DNA from: Acanthaster planci
Taxonomy: Eukaryota; Echinodermata; Asteroidea; Valvatida; Acanthasteridae
DNA: 64,000 nt
Direction: 5' to 3'
Assembly (NCBI RefSeq): GCF_001949145.1
Contig: NW_019091403.1
Span: 327,650 to 391,649 of the forward strand
In this document: piece by piece, positions 48,004 to 60,629 of the stretch
Position numbering within the stretch: the stretch's first letter is position 1
Layout of the letters: every line of letters starts with the position of its first letter
Position numbers and translations under genes: made by a program
The notes under the pieces: generated by a model
What the model was told of the DNA's origin: nothing
Databases searched by the model: none
Seen by the model: the letters and a program-made list of their open reading frames with translations, nothing else

Positions 48004-49489
48004 GTCTGCCGAACATGTTACCTGCTTTCACATTGTATTACTTCAGTGCATGCTGTTTTTGTGTAAGGGGTCCTTCTAGACTCGATAATTACTGTAAATG
48101 CTACCCGTCCATACTATGCCAGCACTTCGAGGTAATCCGTTCACGGCCAGTTTTCCCTCAACCCCAAATGCATGGATGCGGTCAAATCCCTGTTCTATGA
48201 TAGGCAATACCCTCGATAGGTTGAAATTTGCACTCGACGATGTGAAGATTGGAAAAAAATTGTGAACACGAAGTTAGGTAACCCTGGAAGTTGAGGTGAG
48301 GACGGAGACGCGGGCGTGTTTTGATGAAAATGTCGAAAATGTGATCGATTAGTATCACGATAAACTGTCATTTCCACAGCATGATTTCATGCTCTTTCGA
48401 AGATTGACTACGCATGATGGTTATGACAGTGAGATAAACTGCCAAACAGTAAGAAACACCCCTGTCGTCCAAGCAAATAACTGCACAAGTGTAACGTGAA
48501 TGTTATTTGGCTCTCCTTCCAACAGTTTATCACAGTTCGAGTAAGTTCCATTTCAAAAGAATTGTGCATGCTATTTATCAAAATTCCGCCTCCACTTTTT
48601 GTAAACACGGACCTTATACCTACGTAATTTAAGATATCGATAAAAATTCGAGTATCCGATTTTGGCATTATCACATTCATCCACCATGTGACTTGGGTCG
48701 AGGCTACTAAGGTTGTGGTAAGATACCACGGCTGTCTATCCATGAAACCCCCTTGGCACGTTTTGTAAATTTTCATTGCCGTTACGAGCAGGGGTCATCT
48801 CTCCGCGCAAGTTCATGGGCGAATTATTCATGAGCCAACAACCCCGATCGATTATCGGTTTTTCCTTGGTCGCTTGGGTATTGTCCAACCGTCTTTTTTG
48901 GAGGGCGAGGGGACAACTGGCCACTAATTCGACCACTGGCTTGACCGGAACTGCGGTCCCATTATGTCGGAAGGGCCCAATTGGACCACTGCGGGGTTTT
49001 AAAGTGTACAGAGAGTGTGCGCCACGATAACAAAGTGGGGTGGAATGTACGCTCACTTGGATAGAGCGGTGTCACGTGTGGTGAGCCGAAGAGAATGCTC
49101 GGTGAATTTGCGTATGAACTTTATTATTATACACACAGTGTGACTACCGCGAGTACGGTCCGTGTCAGCTGTGGTAGTGCGTTCTCTATACCCCAGCGGT
49201 GATCTCCATAGTGCTCGGTATTACGAATAGGAAGTACAGTATTCTTTCACGGCTGGGAATTCGGCCCATCCGAACTCCGAGGGACATTTGGAGGCGAGTT
49301 GCCGTGGATGTAGCTGGGGGGTGGGGAATAGGACCGGGGAGGGAAATCCAGTAGCCCCCAGCCCGTTGTGTGAGGTTTGTGGAAGACAACGGGTGGACTT
49401 CAGCGGCGTCAGGGGGGAAAATAGCGTGCTGGAGGCATCGCGTCAGTGTCAGCCGCGCGGGATAATAATATTGTCGACATCCAAACGGC

Positions 49490-49505
49490 ATGGCTTCAAG
49501 TGCAG
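49490..49505 (+). CDS. Candidate first coding exon, unknown gene (MASSA)
   Basis: ATG in strong context (G at -3, G at +4) reads MASSA and meets a consensus donor GCAG|gtacgt, phase 1. It sits in a GC-rich zone. The next candidate exon with the same phase is 52434-52583. No homology is recognised. Confidence 0.25.
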
Positions 49506-51583
49506 GTACGTTCCCTCTCTTGTCCCTTCCCTCGCTCTTGGGCCTCGAAAAGCTGCGTGCCGATTCCACTGTTTTTGAGCAAATCTTGACTTGTTCGACC
49601 CTGTGTGATCCTGTGCGTCAAAATGTGGCTGTTCTGCGGTCATTTCGTCACGATTACCAGGAGCGGTTGCCCTGTACTTGAGTGACCGGGGAGGGTCGAA
49701 TCGCTCCCCTAGAACCATGGGCGAACAGCTTGGCACTCTACCAGAAACCTTGTCTATGGAGCGAGAGAAAAAACCACAACCGCTACTCCATACACGTCAT
49801 GCACATGTCGATTTGGGGATTATGACCACGGCAGGTTAATACTGTTGTGGTAACTTTTCGAGGCCTAAAAATAGTCCTACGTGGTCAATCCACATGGACT
49901 GGGGAAAAAACCCCGAACTTCTTTCTGCCATGTTGGATGGGTCTGGATGAGTAACATTCATGCACCTGATTTTTTTCCGGTCGAAAATTTTGACAATCAG
50001 ACCCAAATGATGCTAAGCCGTAAGTTTGTTACTTTTCTCGAATTTGACATTTCTTGCATCAGTCATGCGTTTTGCATTTATTCATACTAGTAAGGGCCCA
50101 TTTCACTGTTTGATGAGATGTTTTTCAGGACTGGTGTGGTGTAGATTCTTTCATATCTGTATAAGCTTATGGAAGTTCATCGAAAAATAGGCCAATATTT
50201 GCTTCGGTATTTGGGTTTTGAGCCCAACCCTTTTCATGAATTGCAACAAACATTACAGATAAAGGGCCCTTCCCCAAATAGCGGTATTGGAGTTACAAGT
50301 AGCCCTTGACCGATTATTAATGTGGAAGAATGTTTGAAGCTGAAACCATGGACTTAGTGGAAGCAATGATGGAATTTTATGCTCACTTTTACACGAGGAT
50401 CGTGTGGTCGACAGGCCCCCTGAATGTGACGAGTGTGGTTTGGCCGTTTTGCCCCGAGTGTCGCTGACTTGACAGAGCAACACCGAAGCAACAAGTGTAC
50501 CAACACGATCAATTAAGGGACGCCACGGCGTATGTAGCTCCACGCCGTGTGCCTCACCCAACGGCGGCCAGGCCCGACCCGGTCCCGTCGTGGTGGGTGC
50601 GCATTCTGCGTGGCCCGGCGGGTTGCGTGCACACATTGCCCCCATCGCGGCCCAGCATCGAGTCGCAAGTCTTCTTGCCGAGTGCACGGTGCCGGTGATA
50701 GGGCCAGGTTTTTTTCCACGCCCTGGGCTTCCTCGCTACACATAAAGGGATCATCAACAATACACTCTGGCGAGTGCATCGTGTGATGAATTGAAAACGC
50801 TAATCTAAGACTTAACCAAGAAAACTGACCACCAGCACTGTCAAGAGTATCCATGAACATGTACATCCCACCGTGATTTTACTTGTTTTGCGGTCGGGAT
50901 TATCTGTTAAAAACAGAACCATGCACGAAGGATTCTTTATCTCGCTGCAATTCGGGGCTGACTTCCGTTGGGCAGCTTATCTGGCCTGAGGAGATGGCCA
51001 TGCCTCGATTTAAAACGTTTGACCGCGCTTTTGAAGCGCCCTGCTGGTAAAAAAAAACCCTGACCCTTTGTTGACCGTATCAAGTGACCGAAGCGCGGGT
51101 AAACGTTCTACCACCGGAGTGCCGCTTATTGGGCAGAGGGAGTGCCAGTAAAGTACCCACCATGTTAAGAATAGGAGTTTGGCTCCGTGTAAAGAGAGTT
51201 AATACTTGTGTCCTGGGAAAAGTGGACAAATGATGGCATACCATAGGAGTTCTTTAGTCTCAGCTCTGTTATTCCTTCTCTTTCAACTTGTAATGATGAG
51301 CCTTGTAGCTGATTTTGTCACCAATTGCGTGTCAATCTATTCCTTCCGCCATGGTCAGAGGTACACTGTCCACAAGACGGGGTGTTTTCTCTTTCAAAAT
51401 CCTCAGAATTTAGACATTTGTTGTCCTGTATTTTGACAAAGCGTGTCTTGTCCCTGAGTTGCATGCATGAAACCCTTGTCCCCGGTTATATTGATGTCAT
51501 CTTATTGAAGCTCAGTTGAGGTTTGTTCACTGGACTCTCTGCATCAGCTGCATTCACGGCTTGAAAGGAAGACTAAAACGAGG

Positions 51584-51808
51584 TTGAGAGCATGGACACA
51601 ACGGAGCATACCTTTTCGCGGCTTCAGTCTTTTGGGTGCGTTTTTGTTGCTATTTATTCTTTGTCAAGCAAATTCGTTTGCATTATGGGTCAAGGCCGGA
51701 CGCTGGCATGATGTTAACGGAGCTTCAAATGGAATGGACACCAGCGTTGAAATTAAATTACATCTGAGAGTACCCGACCTCGGGATGGAAAGCGGCCATT
51801 GCCGATAA
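51584..51808 (+). other. Short ORF with signal-peptide-like start
   Basis: 74 codons; after a basic n-region, GFSLLGAFLLLFILCQANSF looks like a signal peptide. The remainder (VEIKLHLRVPDLG) is not recognised. No good donor site is seen inside. Could be an exon or chance. Confidence 0.2.
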
Positions 51809-52433
51809 AACTCACTGTGGAACCAACATTTTTCCACCGAAATTGTTGTTGGTGAAAAGAACAGAGTTGCACTTGTAAACATGCATGTGGGTAAATGTTA
51901 CTACATTTCAACCTGTTTGTGTGTCGATCGTACAGTTCTTTGGAAAACTAAAGCCTTCTGAAAGCGCCAGGGTACATCTCCAAACACGAGAAACTAGAAG
52001 GAAACATGCCACATGTCTTCAAAATGTTTGTGAAACTGCTCATGAATGTCCTCTGTTGACGCTGCGTTATCGGGTCGTGGAATCAGAAATCGCACCGTGC
52101 GTTGCCGTTCGTTTGTGGGGCCCCTGCGGGCGATCACCCGGGTGCATGGCCCGATCAAATTCTCGCTCAGGTCACGAAAAGGAATCTCCCCGCGAAACTT
52201 CCAGGGATGCAAATGATCATTTAATTGCCAGTAATTGGCATTGTCACCCGGCAATTGGCGATAGAACAGCCAAGCATACAGGAATGTCAATGCAGTTATG
52301 TTGCGTGTTATGTATATAATAGAGCGAAATCCTGTTTTTATTGATCTCAGAGTAACGAGGTACCTTGCGCGGTATGCCGAGAATTAGAAGACAATTCCAA
52401 CTATTCAGATCGTCGTTTTGGCTTTAATTTCAG

Positions 52434-52583
52434 CAGAGTCGCTGTCCTTTGCAGCATTTTTGCTCTTTTACAACGACGGGAAAAGAGAGCCCGAATTCCC
52501 AACCGGGAGGTACGGTAATTGCTCAAAAATTCGGGTCGAATTCGAATGTGGTAACGTCAAGCATACTCTGTTCTTGTTAGGAG
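52434..52583 (+). CDS. Candidate internal exon, phase 1-1, unknown gene
   Basis: Acceptor tttaatttcag and donor GAG|gtaagc bound 150 nt that are open in phase 1. It reads LLFYNDGKREPEFPTGRYGN then CSKIRVEFECGNVKHTLFLL. 'FYNDG...C..KIRVEFEC' vaguely recalls the last strands of an MRH repeat, but the spacing differs. An inner acceptor at 52455 keeps the same phase. Confidence 0.35.
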
Positions 52584-52904
52584 GTAAGCTATGTACATGT
52601 AGTCGTTGCTGTTTTTGGTTTGGATTTCTTAACCCAGTGTCATGCTGTTCTTGCTGATTTGAAAAAGAAACTGACAAGTATTTATATAGTACAAACTTTG
52701 CATGCAAAATTAATGTACAGGTCAATAGTGTGCATACCTTCCCAACATCTGCAGTGTAGAGTTTACATGCAGAGCGTGCGTTAGCAATGCGCTTTCGATC
52801 TACGTGGTGAACCCTGGCCGGTGTATAACTAAAACCTTCGAACGGAGAGATACCGGTTAGTTGTGGTAAGCCTACACGTGAACACTTTTCTCACATTTGC
52901 CCAG

Positions 52905-52943
52905 ACTGTGAGTTCTCAAGAAATCAAGGTCTTCGAGTTCAAG
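52905..52943 (+). CDS. Candidate 39-nt exon, unknown gene
   Basis: Flanked by tttgcccag and AAG|gtatgg. In phase 1 it reads CEFSRNQGLRVQ and would continue from the exon at 52434. In phase 0 it reads TVSSQEIKVFEFK. Too short to judge. Confidence 0.15.
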
Positions 52944-52949
52944 GTATGG

Positions 52950-55900
52950 CTTTCTTTATTGAAAAGAAGACTTTTTTTTAATATTACGGGGTTGGATGGA
53001 TTGGACGGTGAGTTTTCTCATCCACCATGTTGATTGTGCACAAGTGTGGAATCTGTAGCAAATCTGATTGAAACGAATTAGCTATAGATGTTAATTTGAA
53101 ATGGTCGAGATGTTGATAATTTTCTTGTCAACGTTGCAAAGAAATGATCTGCCTGCTGGGGGTGAAAACTTGGCATCGGCCCCAAGCTTTGTTGCAAAAT
53201 TTCTCTTGTCAGTGTGACAATGATTCTAGCCGAGTTCTTGGCCCGTATGTACAGAAGATTAAAATTTCCTAAGTACCAGGGATGTTGGCCAGGCCTGCAT
53301 GTGTTTACGGCTGTAAAAAAAGTGTAAGTCTGCAGATGTGATTCAAGTTGCCGTGTTAGTAATGACAGTAATTTACAAAGTCAACTTCCACGGTGACCTC
53401 GTTGAGGCATCCAGACATTTCCACTTCCCGACTAAAAAAGTGCTCGTTAATACAGGAAAAGTGTACAGCGCGTATTTTTTTTTTACTTTCTACCAACAGA
53501 CTTAAACCAGTAAGTGTGAAAATCAGAGGAACCTCGGTACCTTGCATTTGCGATTTTTAACCTCTACTGTGATTGGAGAGTCTTCTTGGAGAGGTGTTCT
53601 TTACTCAAAGGAAAAAAATCATGATTAACGTGGGAAAGGCACCAATGGTTGCCAGTACGTCCGCTCGCAGAAGTGTCACTCTGCGTTGAGTTCTGTTATG
53701 CCGTTCCTTCCTGCCTATACCCGCCGCCATTGTGCGAATATCGTAGGCAGCGTGAACCCTTGAACGTTTAGCCCATATGAAGCTTAAAATCCAGGTTTAT
53801 CGAAGGTGGATCTGACAGAGGTGGATCCTCGCGTGGTAATGCAGTCTCGAATCTTTCTCAACAACTGGCCTGCCGAAGACATGCAGAAATCCTGAAGTTA
53901 CGACTTCCCCCCTCTCTCAAATCTCCACGCTGGTAAAGTCGGGCGTTCCACTTAACACAACTGCGTACCAATCGAAAAGAACCAAGCTTGAGCAGGTGCA
54001 CCGTACGTAATGCTCACAACTAATACCATCCTCATTTAGACCTATAAATAACGTGTGGTGCTTTTGAGCTACTAGATTTCAACAGAACCTGGTGCTTCTC
54101 CTGACGTTTTGTCATCTTTTAATCTGCGCAAATGGTCACATTTTCGCGGTTGCTGCAAAAATCCTCGGAATAGGCCTACAAGTAGTTACATTAGGGCCTG
54201 TCCATGCTTAGTGCACCCATATTGTTTACAACGTTACGTTGACGCAGTGAACGGTATTTTTTGTTGATGTACAAAGATGGTCATTGCATTGGCTACATGT
54301 AATTTTGCCCCACAGAGGTCGTGAACTTGTGGTCAAAGCTGACCTCATTATGCATGGAAAAATACCAGGGGCCGTCGGAAAAGTTCAAGCTTGGATCATT
54401 TTTTTTTCGTGTGTACGAGGGTCACCGTGGAACAAACATACTCAAATTGATCCTCTATTGCGAAAAAAAAAGCCAAAGAGCGTTTCACCCCAGCGTTTCC
54501 TTCCAACGGTTGTTGTCTTAACACACCCACAAGAAGCCCCAGAAGTTTCTAGCTGTGACACCCAGAGAGAAAACCTCGCATCTTGCACCCCAGAAAAAAA
54601 CTGCTTTTCCACTTACCTCAGTTTGATTTTTACGCCAAGACAAAAAGAGCGATTTTTTTGCGCTGTGTTTCCAATGTCTGCATAGCCCATCAGCACAAAT
54701 CTGCACTTACAAAGCGCTCCTCTGTGTTCCAGGATCGATCCAGGATTTTTAATATGCGTATCGTGTTTCATTGATTACTAAGTTAATACAAAATTGACAT
54801 TTTAAGAGCAAAGCTCATAATTACGGTATTGTCTAACAAACAGTCCTTAATGCATTTGCCGTATCAATCGGTGGCACGGTGTCTTGTAAGTTTTAGCCAA
54901 TTGTGTATCATGTCTAATGGTACCTGTACTCTAGCCAGTGGACAAGGCTTATCTTTTTAAAGGTTTTCATCACTCCGCTGGCAAGTTTTCTGAACCGAGG
55001 AAATTACTGTTTATTCTCAATTTCAAGTTGTTTATCAACGGACCACGGTTCTTGAAAGATGGATTTCCCTATAATTATAAGTAGTACAATGTAGTTTTTA
55101 GTGTGGTACATTTTTGGGTTGCTATTGCTGACATGTAGGAGAGGAACCCATGTTTCAAAGTCTTTTATTCTCTGTCTTTTTTTTTTCAATTTTTAAGCAA
55201 TAAATGGGCACTTTTTGAAATCCAGAATCCATGACGTGTGCAAGTTTGAAGAAAAGAGGAATTTCATTTTGCCAAATTCATCGTTTTCCTTTATGATGCC
55301 ATGACGATGCTTATAATATCACCATGTTTTGACACGAGTCTTCACAAAAGTTGGTCCGTGTATAATATTGGAGAGTTTCCGTCGTCGATGGAGCAAGAAA
55401 TGGTTGTGCCTTAGATGTTTTCAGAGAACAAATCTAACTACTGACGCCTTTTTGCAGCATTTCCATCTTTTGCATCTAACCTGGAAAAAAGATCTGAATG
55501 TCACCCATGAAAGGAACTTTTCGTTTGGCAAAAAGTGGATGACATGAAGACGTTTGTTTTATCAAATGCTTGTGTAAAGTTTTTCCGGACGTTGACGTTC
55601 GATACAAAATCTTTGATTTAAGCAAAATTTGTCATAATGAACATGCTTCAAAATGATTTCAGATTGATTGTAGTTCAGTAAGTGAAACTGGACCAACTTG
55701 CTGCATCATTTTAGTTCTTGTTACTTTGATAAACACGTGATGTGATTTTTTCAGTGGGAAAATGGGGAAGGGCAAATATTCATGAATTACGGAATTTTTT
55801 TATCTGACACTTTGTTTTTGGTGAAACCGTTTGAAACCACCATCGTATGAAGTGGATCAGAAATGTTTTCATAATACGTGTATCAGCAGAGTGGAGAATA

Positions 55901-58900
55901 GCGTTGTTAGCATGGAGTTTCCAAACTCCTGCTTGTTTGTGTGAAGTGTTGCTTCGTAAAGGTTTAGATTTGCAAGTATAACATCATAAGTTCGATGGTT
56001 TCTACCGTTTGCGTTGCGTTCGAAAAATGTTTTAAAAAGTTGAAAACTTGCACGAGAAGCATTGGAGCTTACTGATTACCAACGAGTGAAATTCCACTCT
56101 ATCACCTATGAAATCGGGCCAAGAAAATGAAAGCAAAAATTACCTCAGCGCTATAGATTTCAGTAGTTTGAAAGATAAAATGTTTTGACCGTAAACTTGA
56201 CCTATTTGATTGATCGAATTCCATTTTGAATTTCAATGAATTCTTTTAATTTCAAACAAAATGATACAGTGAATGTTTGTTGCTTTAGTTTGGTATCAAG
56301 AGCGCATGATCGTTGATAAGCATCAGACTGACTTGCTAGAAACTTACCCTAGACTTGGCACCGTTGGCGAACTAAATTTGTGGTTGCCGATGGGAATTTT
56401 GTTGGTTACACTGGCGTTGCTTGCATGAAAGTACCTTTTTACATTTCTTTATTCTGAGAGATTAATGTGGCAGGCCTTGAAGAAATGTGATGGTTTTATA
56501 GGAACAAAGCCAGTCGCATTAGGTCGATAGACATGCAAGAAATTGATGTGTGAAATGAAAATGCGCCAGTCTCATGTATAAGTTCGTTTTCATATTGCCG
56601 CCCTCCAAAGCATTGATACGTGCACTATTTGTGCAGATATTCCCGACTTTACTTTGATCAAATTTAATGAGGAATGCATTGATACCCAAACTTTTGGCAG
56701 GTTTCATCGGAACTTTCAAATAAAAAACAACAAGAATTCTTTGGACATTTTGGATATTTTACGTCCTTCTAAATAAAATAAAGTTCAGTAAAGAAAAACA
56801 CACGGCAATTAACTGCATGGGGGTGTTATAACAATTTACCCGTTGTTCTGTAATCCTTGCAGTGTTTAGCCTGGCCTAATCAGTCATTTCCGGATCGTTC
56901 GTGGTCAGTTCCCACGGAGCAGTCTTTTGGAGCATGAGGCAAGGGGTTGTCTGTAGTAGGCTTCGCTCGGTCGGTACGTGTGTCGGATTTCTGTCATTCC
57001 GCGCGCCGGTCACCTATCAGCTTCTCCCGGCAGCCCAGTCCATGGCGTGGCGGTACGGACTTGTCGGGTTTTTGGCATCGGAAGTCGTTATGTAACAAAC
57101 CAAATACACGTTTACGTCTGATCGATCCCTGGGATCCGATGGTAAACGCCCACGGCCGTACCAGGTCAAAGCTTCCCTCATACAACCCGTTTGGTCCTCG
57201 TTAGTCCTGGAATCTACAGTTGGGTTCCCATTTTTTACCATATTCGTGCAGTTACTGTCAGTGGTCTTTGGTTCTATTCATTTAACTTAGTTCAGGTAAA
57301 TTAGTGTCCTTACAGGACTTGGCATGTGTACATTTCCCATTTGCACAAGATGACGCCGTTGACGGCTCAAGTGTGCTTGTGATCCTGTGCTAAATATGGG
57401 GGTTCAAATGGTGCAGTTTCGAGACAGGCACCAACTCAAGACTGAGAAGCAGAAACTGCTGCTTAAGAAAAAAACAGTAACATCATCAGTAAAGAAAAGG
57501 AACAGCGAAAGCTGAGCAGCGCTGGATGGGGTACGCTAGCGATAGTAGCAGCGTGCCAACGGATCGACCGTGGGCTGTGGGCGATTGCGGCGCGTCAAGC
57601 GAACAGGTCGAGTTTTGGAGATCACCCAAATTGGAAGTCAGTCAAAACTGTTTGCCGTCGAACTCCGGCCAAAAGTCAAGATGGCGTGGGTCTCAACGGG
57701 GTTGAACTTTTGTGCCCAGAATAGCACATTGTGTCTTGGAATAGCGGCTAGCTTGGCTGGGTTTGGTGGATTCCAGTTCTTCTGAGCCTTCCAGATCAAT
57801 TTTTACGGAGACCGTGCCAAGAAAAAGAGAAACGTGATTTGTGAATGTATTTCTGGCAGCATTTGGTAAATCTCTCATCCAGCCAGGCAGCTGAACGTCG
57901 TACCCGAGGTTGAGCAGCATAAAATGTTTAAATCTATTACAAGCAACGTGTGCCAAGTATACCGATGAGCTGTGGTTGAAAATCATCTTACTTCATCCTT
58001 ACTGCTTGTTTTTATTACCGATGTGCCTTTTTCGTAATGAAATATTTGTGGTCGTATACCTGACCCAGACATGACACAATTACTGAAATTGTTCTACGTC
58101 ATCAGGTGCGCCACCCACCTTGGCAAGTTGGCATTGTGCCCGTCATGGAGACGGCTATCATTCCCAAGCCCACTCCCAGCGCTAAAGCGTTATCTGGTGC
58201 GTTGCTTGTGCTTTGGGGACGAGGTTGTATCCTTACGTATTCGTTGAGTCTGCTGTTAAGACAAAGGGTAATTACACTGCAGGAGGGATAAAAGCTGGCG
58301 AATGCGTCAGTAGATCGCCATGACGTCACTACAACGTCAGGACTGGAGGCGCTGTATCTTACTATAAATGATCCTGCTCCAAGGTTCAGGGGATCGACTT
58401 TGTGAACAGTTGTAACCATGATCCCCCCAAAGAACGACAACTTGGATTGAGGTGCGATTTTGTACATCTTGTAACCTCACCTTCTCGCTGTCATTTGGAA
58501 GCCTATTCCCGAATGGTCTTTTTGTGTACATATTCAGCATCACACCTTTCCAAGAATATCCAGTTTTTTGTTTCAACGGGATGCAGGGAATAACCGACCA
58601 TTCCGGTAAGTATGTTTCCTCGATGCCTCGACTCAACTGCAGGATATCCAGCACACCTGTACTTTTGATAAATTTATTCTTACTCATGTTCTACTTGTAG
58701 ATGCTTTCTCAAAGAAGATGAGAAGTCCGACGATCTTTTGGCCTTGATATGATCTCCGTATGTCTTGACATAAACATGGCAAAACAGCCTTATACACAAA
58801 TTGCGTTCCTGAGTAAAATGTCCATACCTTGAAGCACAAAGAATTTACGGCAGTTAAGCAGTCCGCAAGGCACAACGGACTTGTCACAGCTTAACCCTAT

Positions 58901-60450
58901 TATTTGACTTCTAATCCGAAGTTCAGGTCGCTACTATCTTGTCTCTTCCATCGAACAGGACAAGAAAAACCAGGCGAGAATGACAATTTAACTGGCAAGT
59001 ACTTTTTCTAGCGTCGGTCATCTGTCTATAAATACACGTGTACTTTGTTTTCATTGTGTTGTAGGCTACTGTGGGAACTAGACTGGAAAGTTTGACCGCG
59101 TGGAATTGATTTGCATGCATCTTGGGACGACATGACCTCAACTAAAAATATGACCTAAGCCAATGGCTTGGCTGTGATCCAAGGCCCAAAAGTCAAGCCT
59201 GAGAGGACGAGAAGAGAGGTCAAAACGCATGTAAAGGTCAAAGAGATTGTTTAGGTCAAAAAGCATCCTACCAAAACAGCTTGTGTTGATTTTTTCTCTA
59301 AATTGTGGTTTTGTCAGAGGCCACGGGTACTTCGTCGACTGGATTTGTGAAAAGCTGGTGTAACTTTTCTTTTGTAGAGTTTTCTTTGGTTTAAGAATGA
59401 CTTTGATTGTAGTAATGGTAGTAACTAGTCTTCATTTCAAGACCTTTGTGTCCTGTTGAGCCGCTGAGGTCGATGACTTCACATTCATGTGTTTTGTGGA
59501 ACACCACGCGTTGCCAGTGACGAATCTCCTGGCGCGTCATTAGAACACGATAATTGCATTTCTGTGGTTTTAAAAACTGAATTTCCTGCAAAGTGATAGA
59601 AACCAGAAGAAACGAGACGCCAAAATGTAATTGAGCTAAGAGGAATGTCCAGCCCACGCCTCGTCAAGTTACGGTAGCTGTATAACGATGGAAAAACATG
59701 AACAACCACACTTTCGTAAGAATACGAAGGCCGTGTAGTGCCATTAAATATATACTTTCAAAAAATTAAGAATATTTTTTTCAAAGTTCGTTTCTATGAG
59801 GTGTATTTTTTTCCGACTTCATTTCTTCGAAGTAAATTTTTCCAAAGTTCGTTTGTACGAGGTATGTATTCTCCAGTTCGTTTTTATTAGAGCACCATGG
59901 GGCTTTCGGGCAGGAATAAAAGCAGCGTTTTTTTTTACTTCGGCACCTATTTCTTTTGTACCTCAGCGGAAAGCTTTGCAAGTCCCGGCACTAAAAATCT
60001 GAAATCTACGCACCAAACCTAAGCCGGAAGCGTTTAATTCTTAAAGGTAGCGAAGGTTGATCACTTTACACAGGCGCGAGGTCACGCACAACGTGCGTGT
60101 TATCTGAAACCTGCCAGGCCAATAACGTGGCCCTGGATCCGCGTTGCGTGACTGAAGGATTCTCGCGGGAAGATTTTTCGCTAGTTTCGGCTTCCATCAG
60201 AGGTGATGGAAACGCACACGTGATGATATAGCAGTATTTTTCTAGATGTGATTCTGAAGGATATTGTCCGTGCGCACATGCGCGGTAATCGGCGGCCCTG
60301 GTCGAAAATGACCAAATAGCACCCCCCATCGGCCATGGCTTAGCCAACCGGACACCTGCTGACCAGCGCATGAACTAATGCATGTAATGTATCACCTGTC
60401 ACATGCCGAGGTCAGCTATAGGAATTGTAAAAATACTGGCGGGAGGCAAG
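52950..60450. other. Gene-free stretch
   Basis: A/T-rich, with only short unsupported ORFs on both strands. I see no domain, RNA gene or repeat array that I can support. Confidence 0.4.
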
Positions 60451-60465
60451 AAATGAGACAGAGGG

Positions 60466-60625
60466 GTATCCCCCATATGTCCAATCGCTATACCTCGAGA
60501 CTATTGTTACCTAACTCATCCCCTAAATGGGCCTATCTGAAAAGAATTCCTCAGATTCCACTGAAACAATGACCAACACAAAGCGGGGGGGGGTTCTCTT
60601 CGTCTCATATCTTGCTTTATATGTG
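60466..60625 (+). repeat. Dispersed repeat, copy 1
   Basis: Shares catgtccaat-c-ctatac, gttacc-aa-tc, gaattcctcagattcca and ctcttcgtc-catatctt with copy 2 at 63322-63475. Contains a G9 run where copy 2 has a shorter G run. Confidence 0.75.
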
Positions 60626-60629
60626 GAGC

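Noticed and set aside
50253-50866. Overlapping ORFs on both strands in a GC-rich stretch
   Set aside because: GC-rich DNA lacks stops; no motif or splice support was found.
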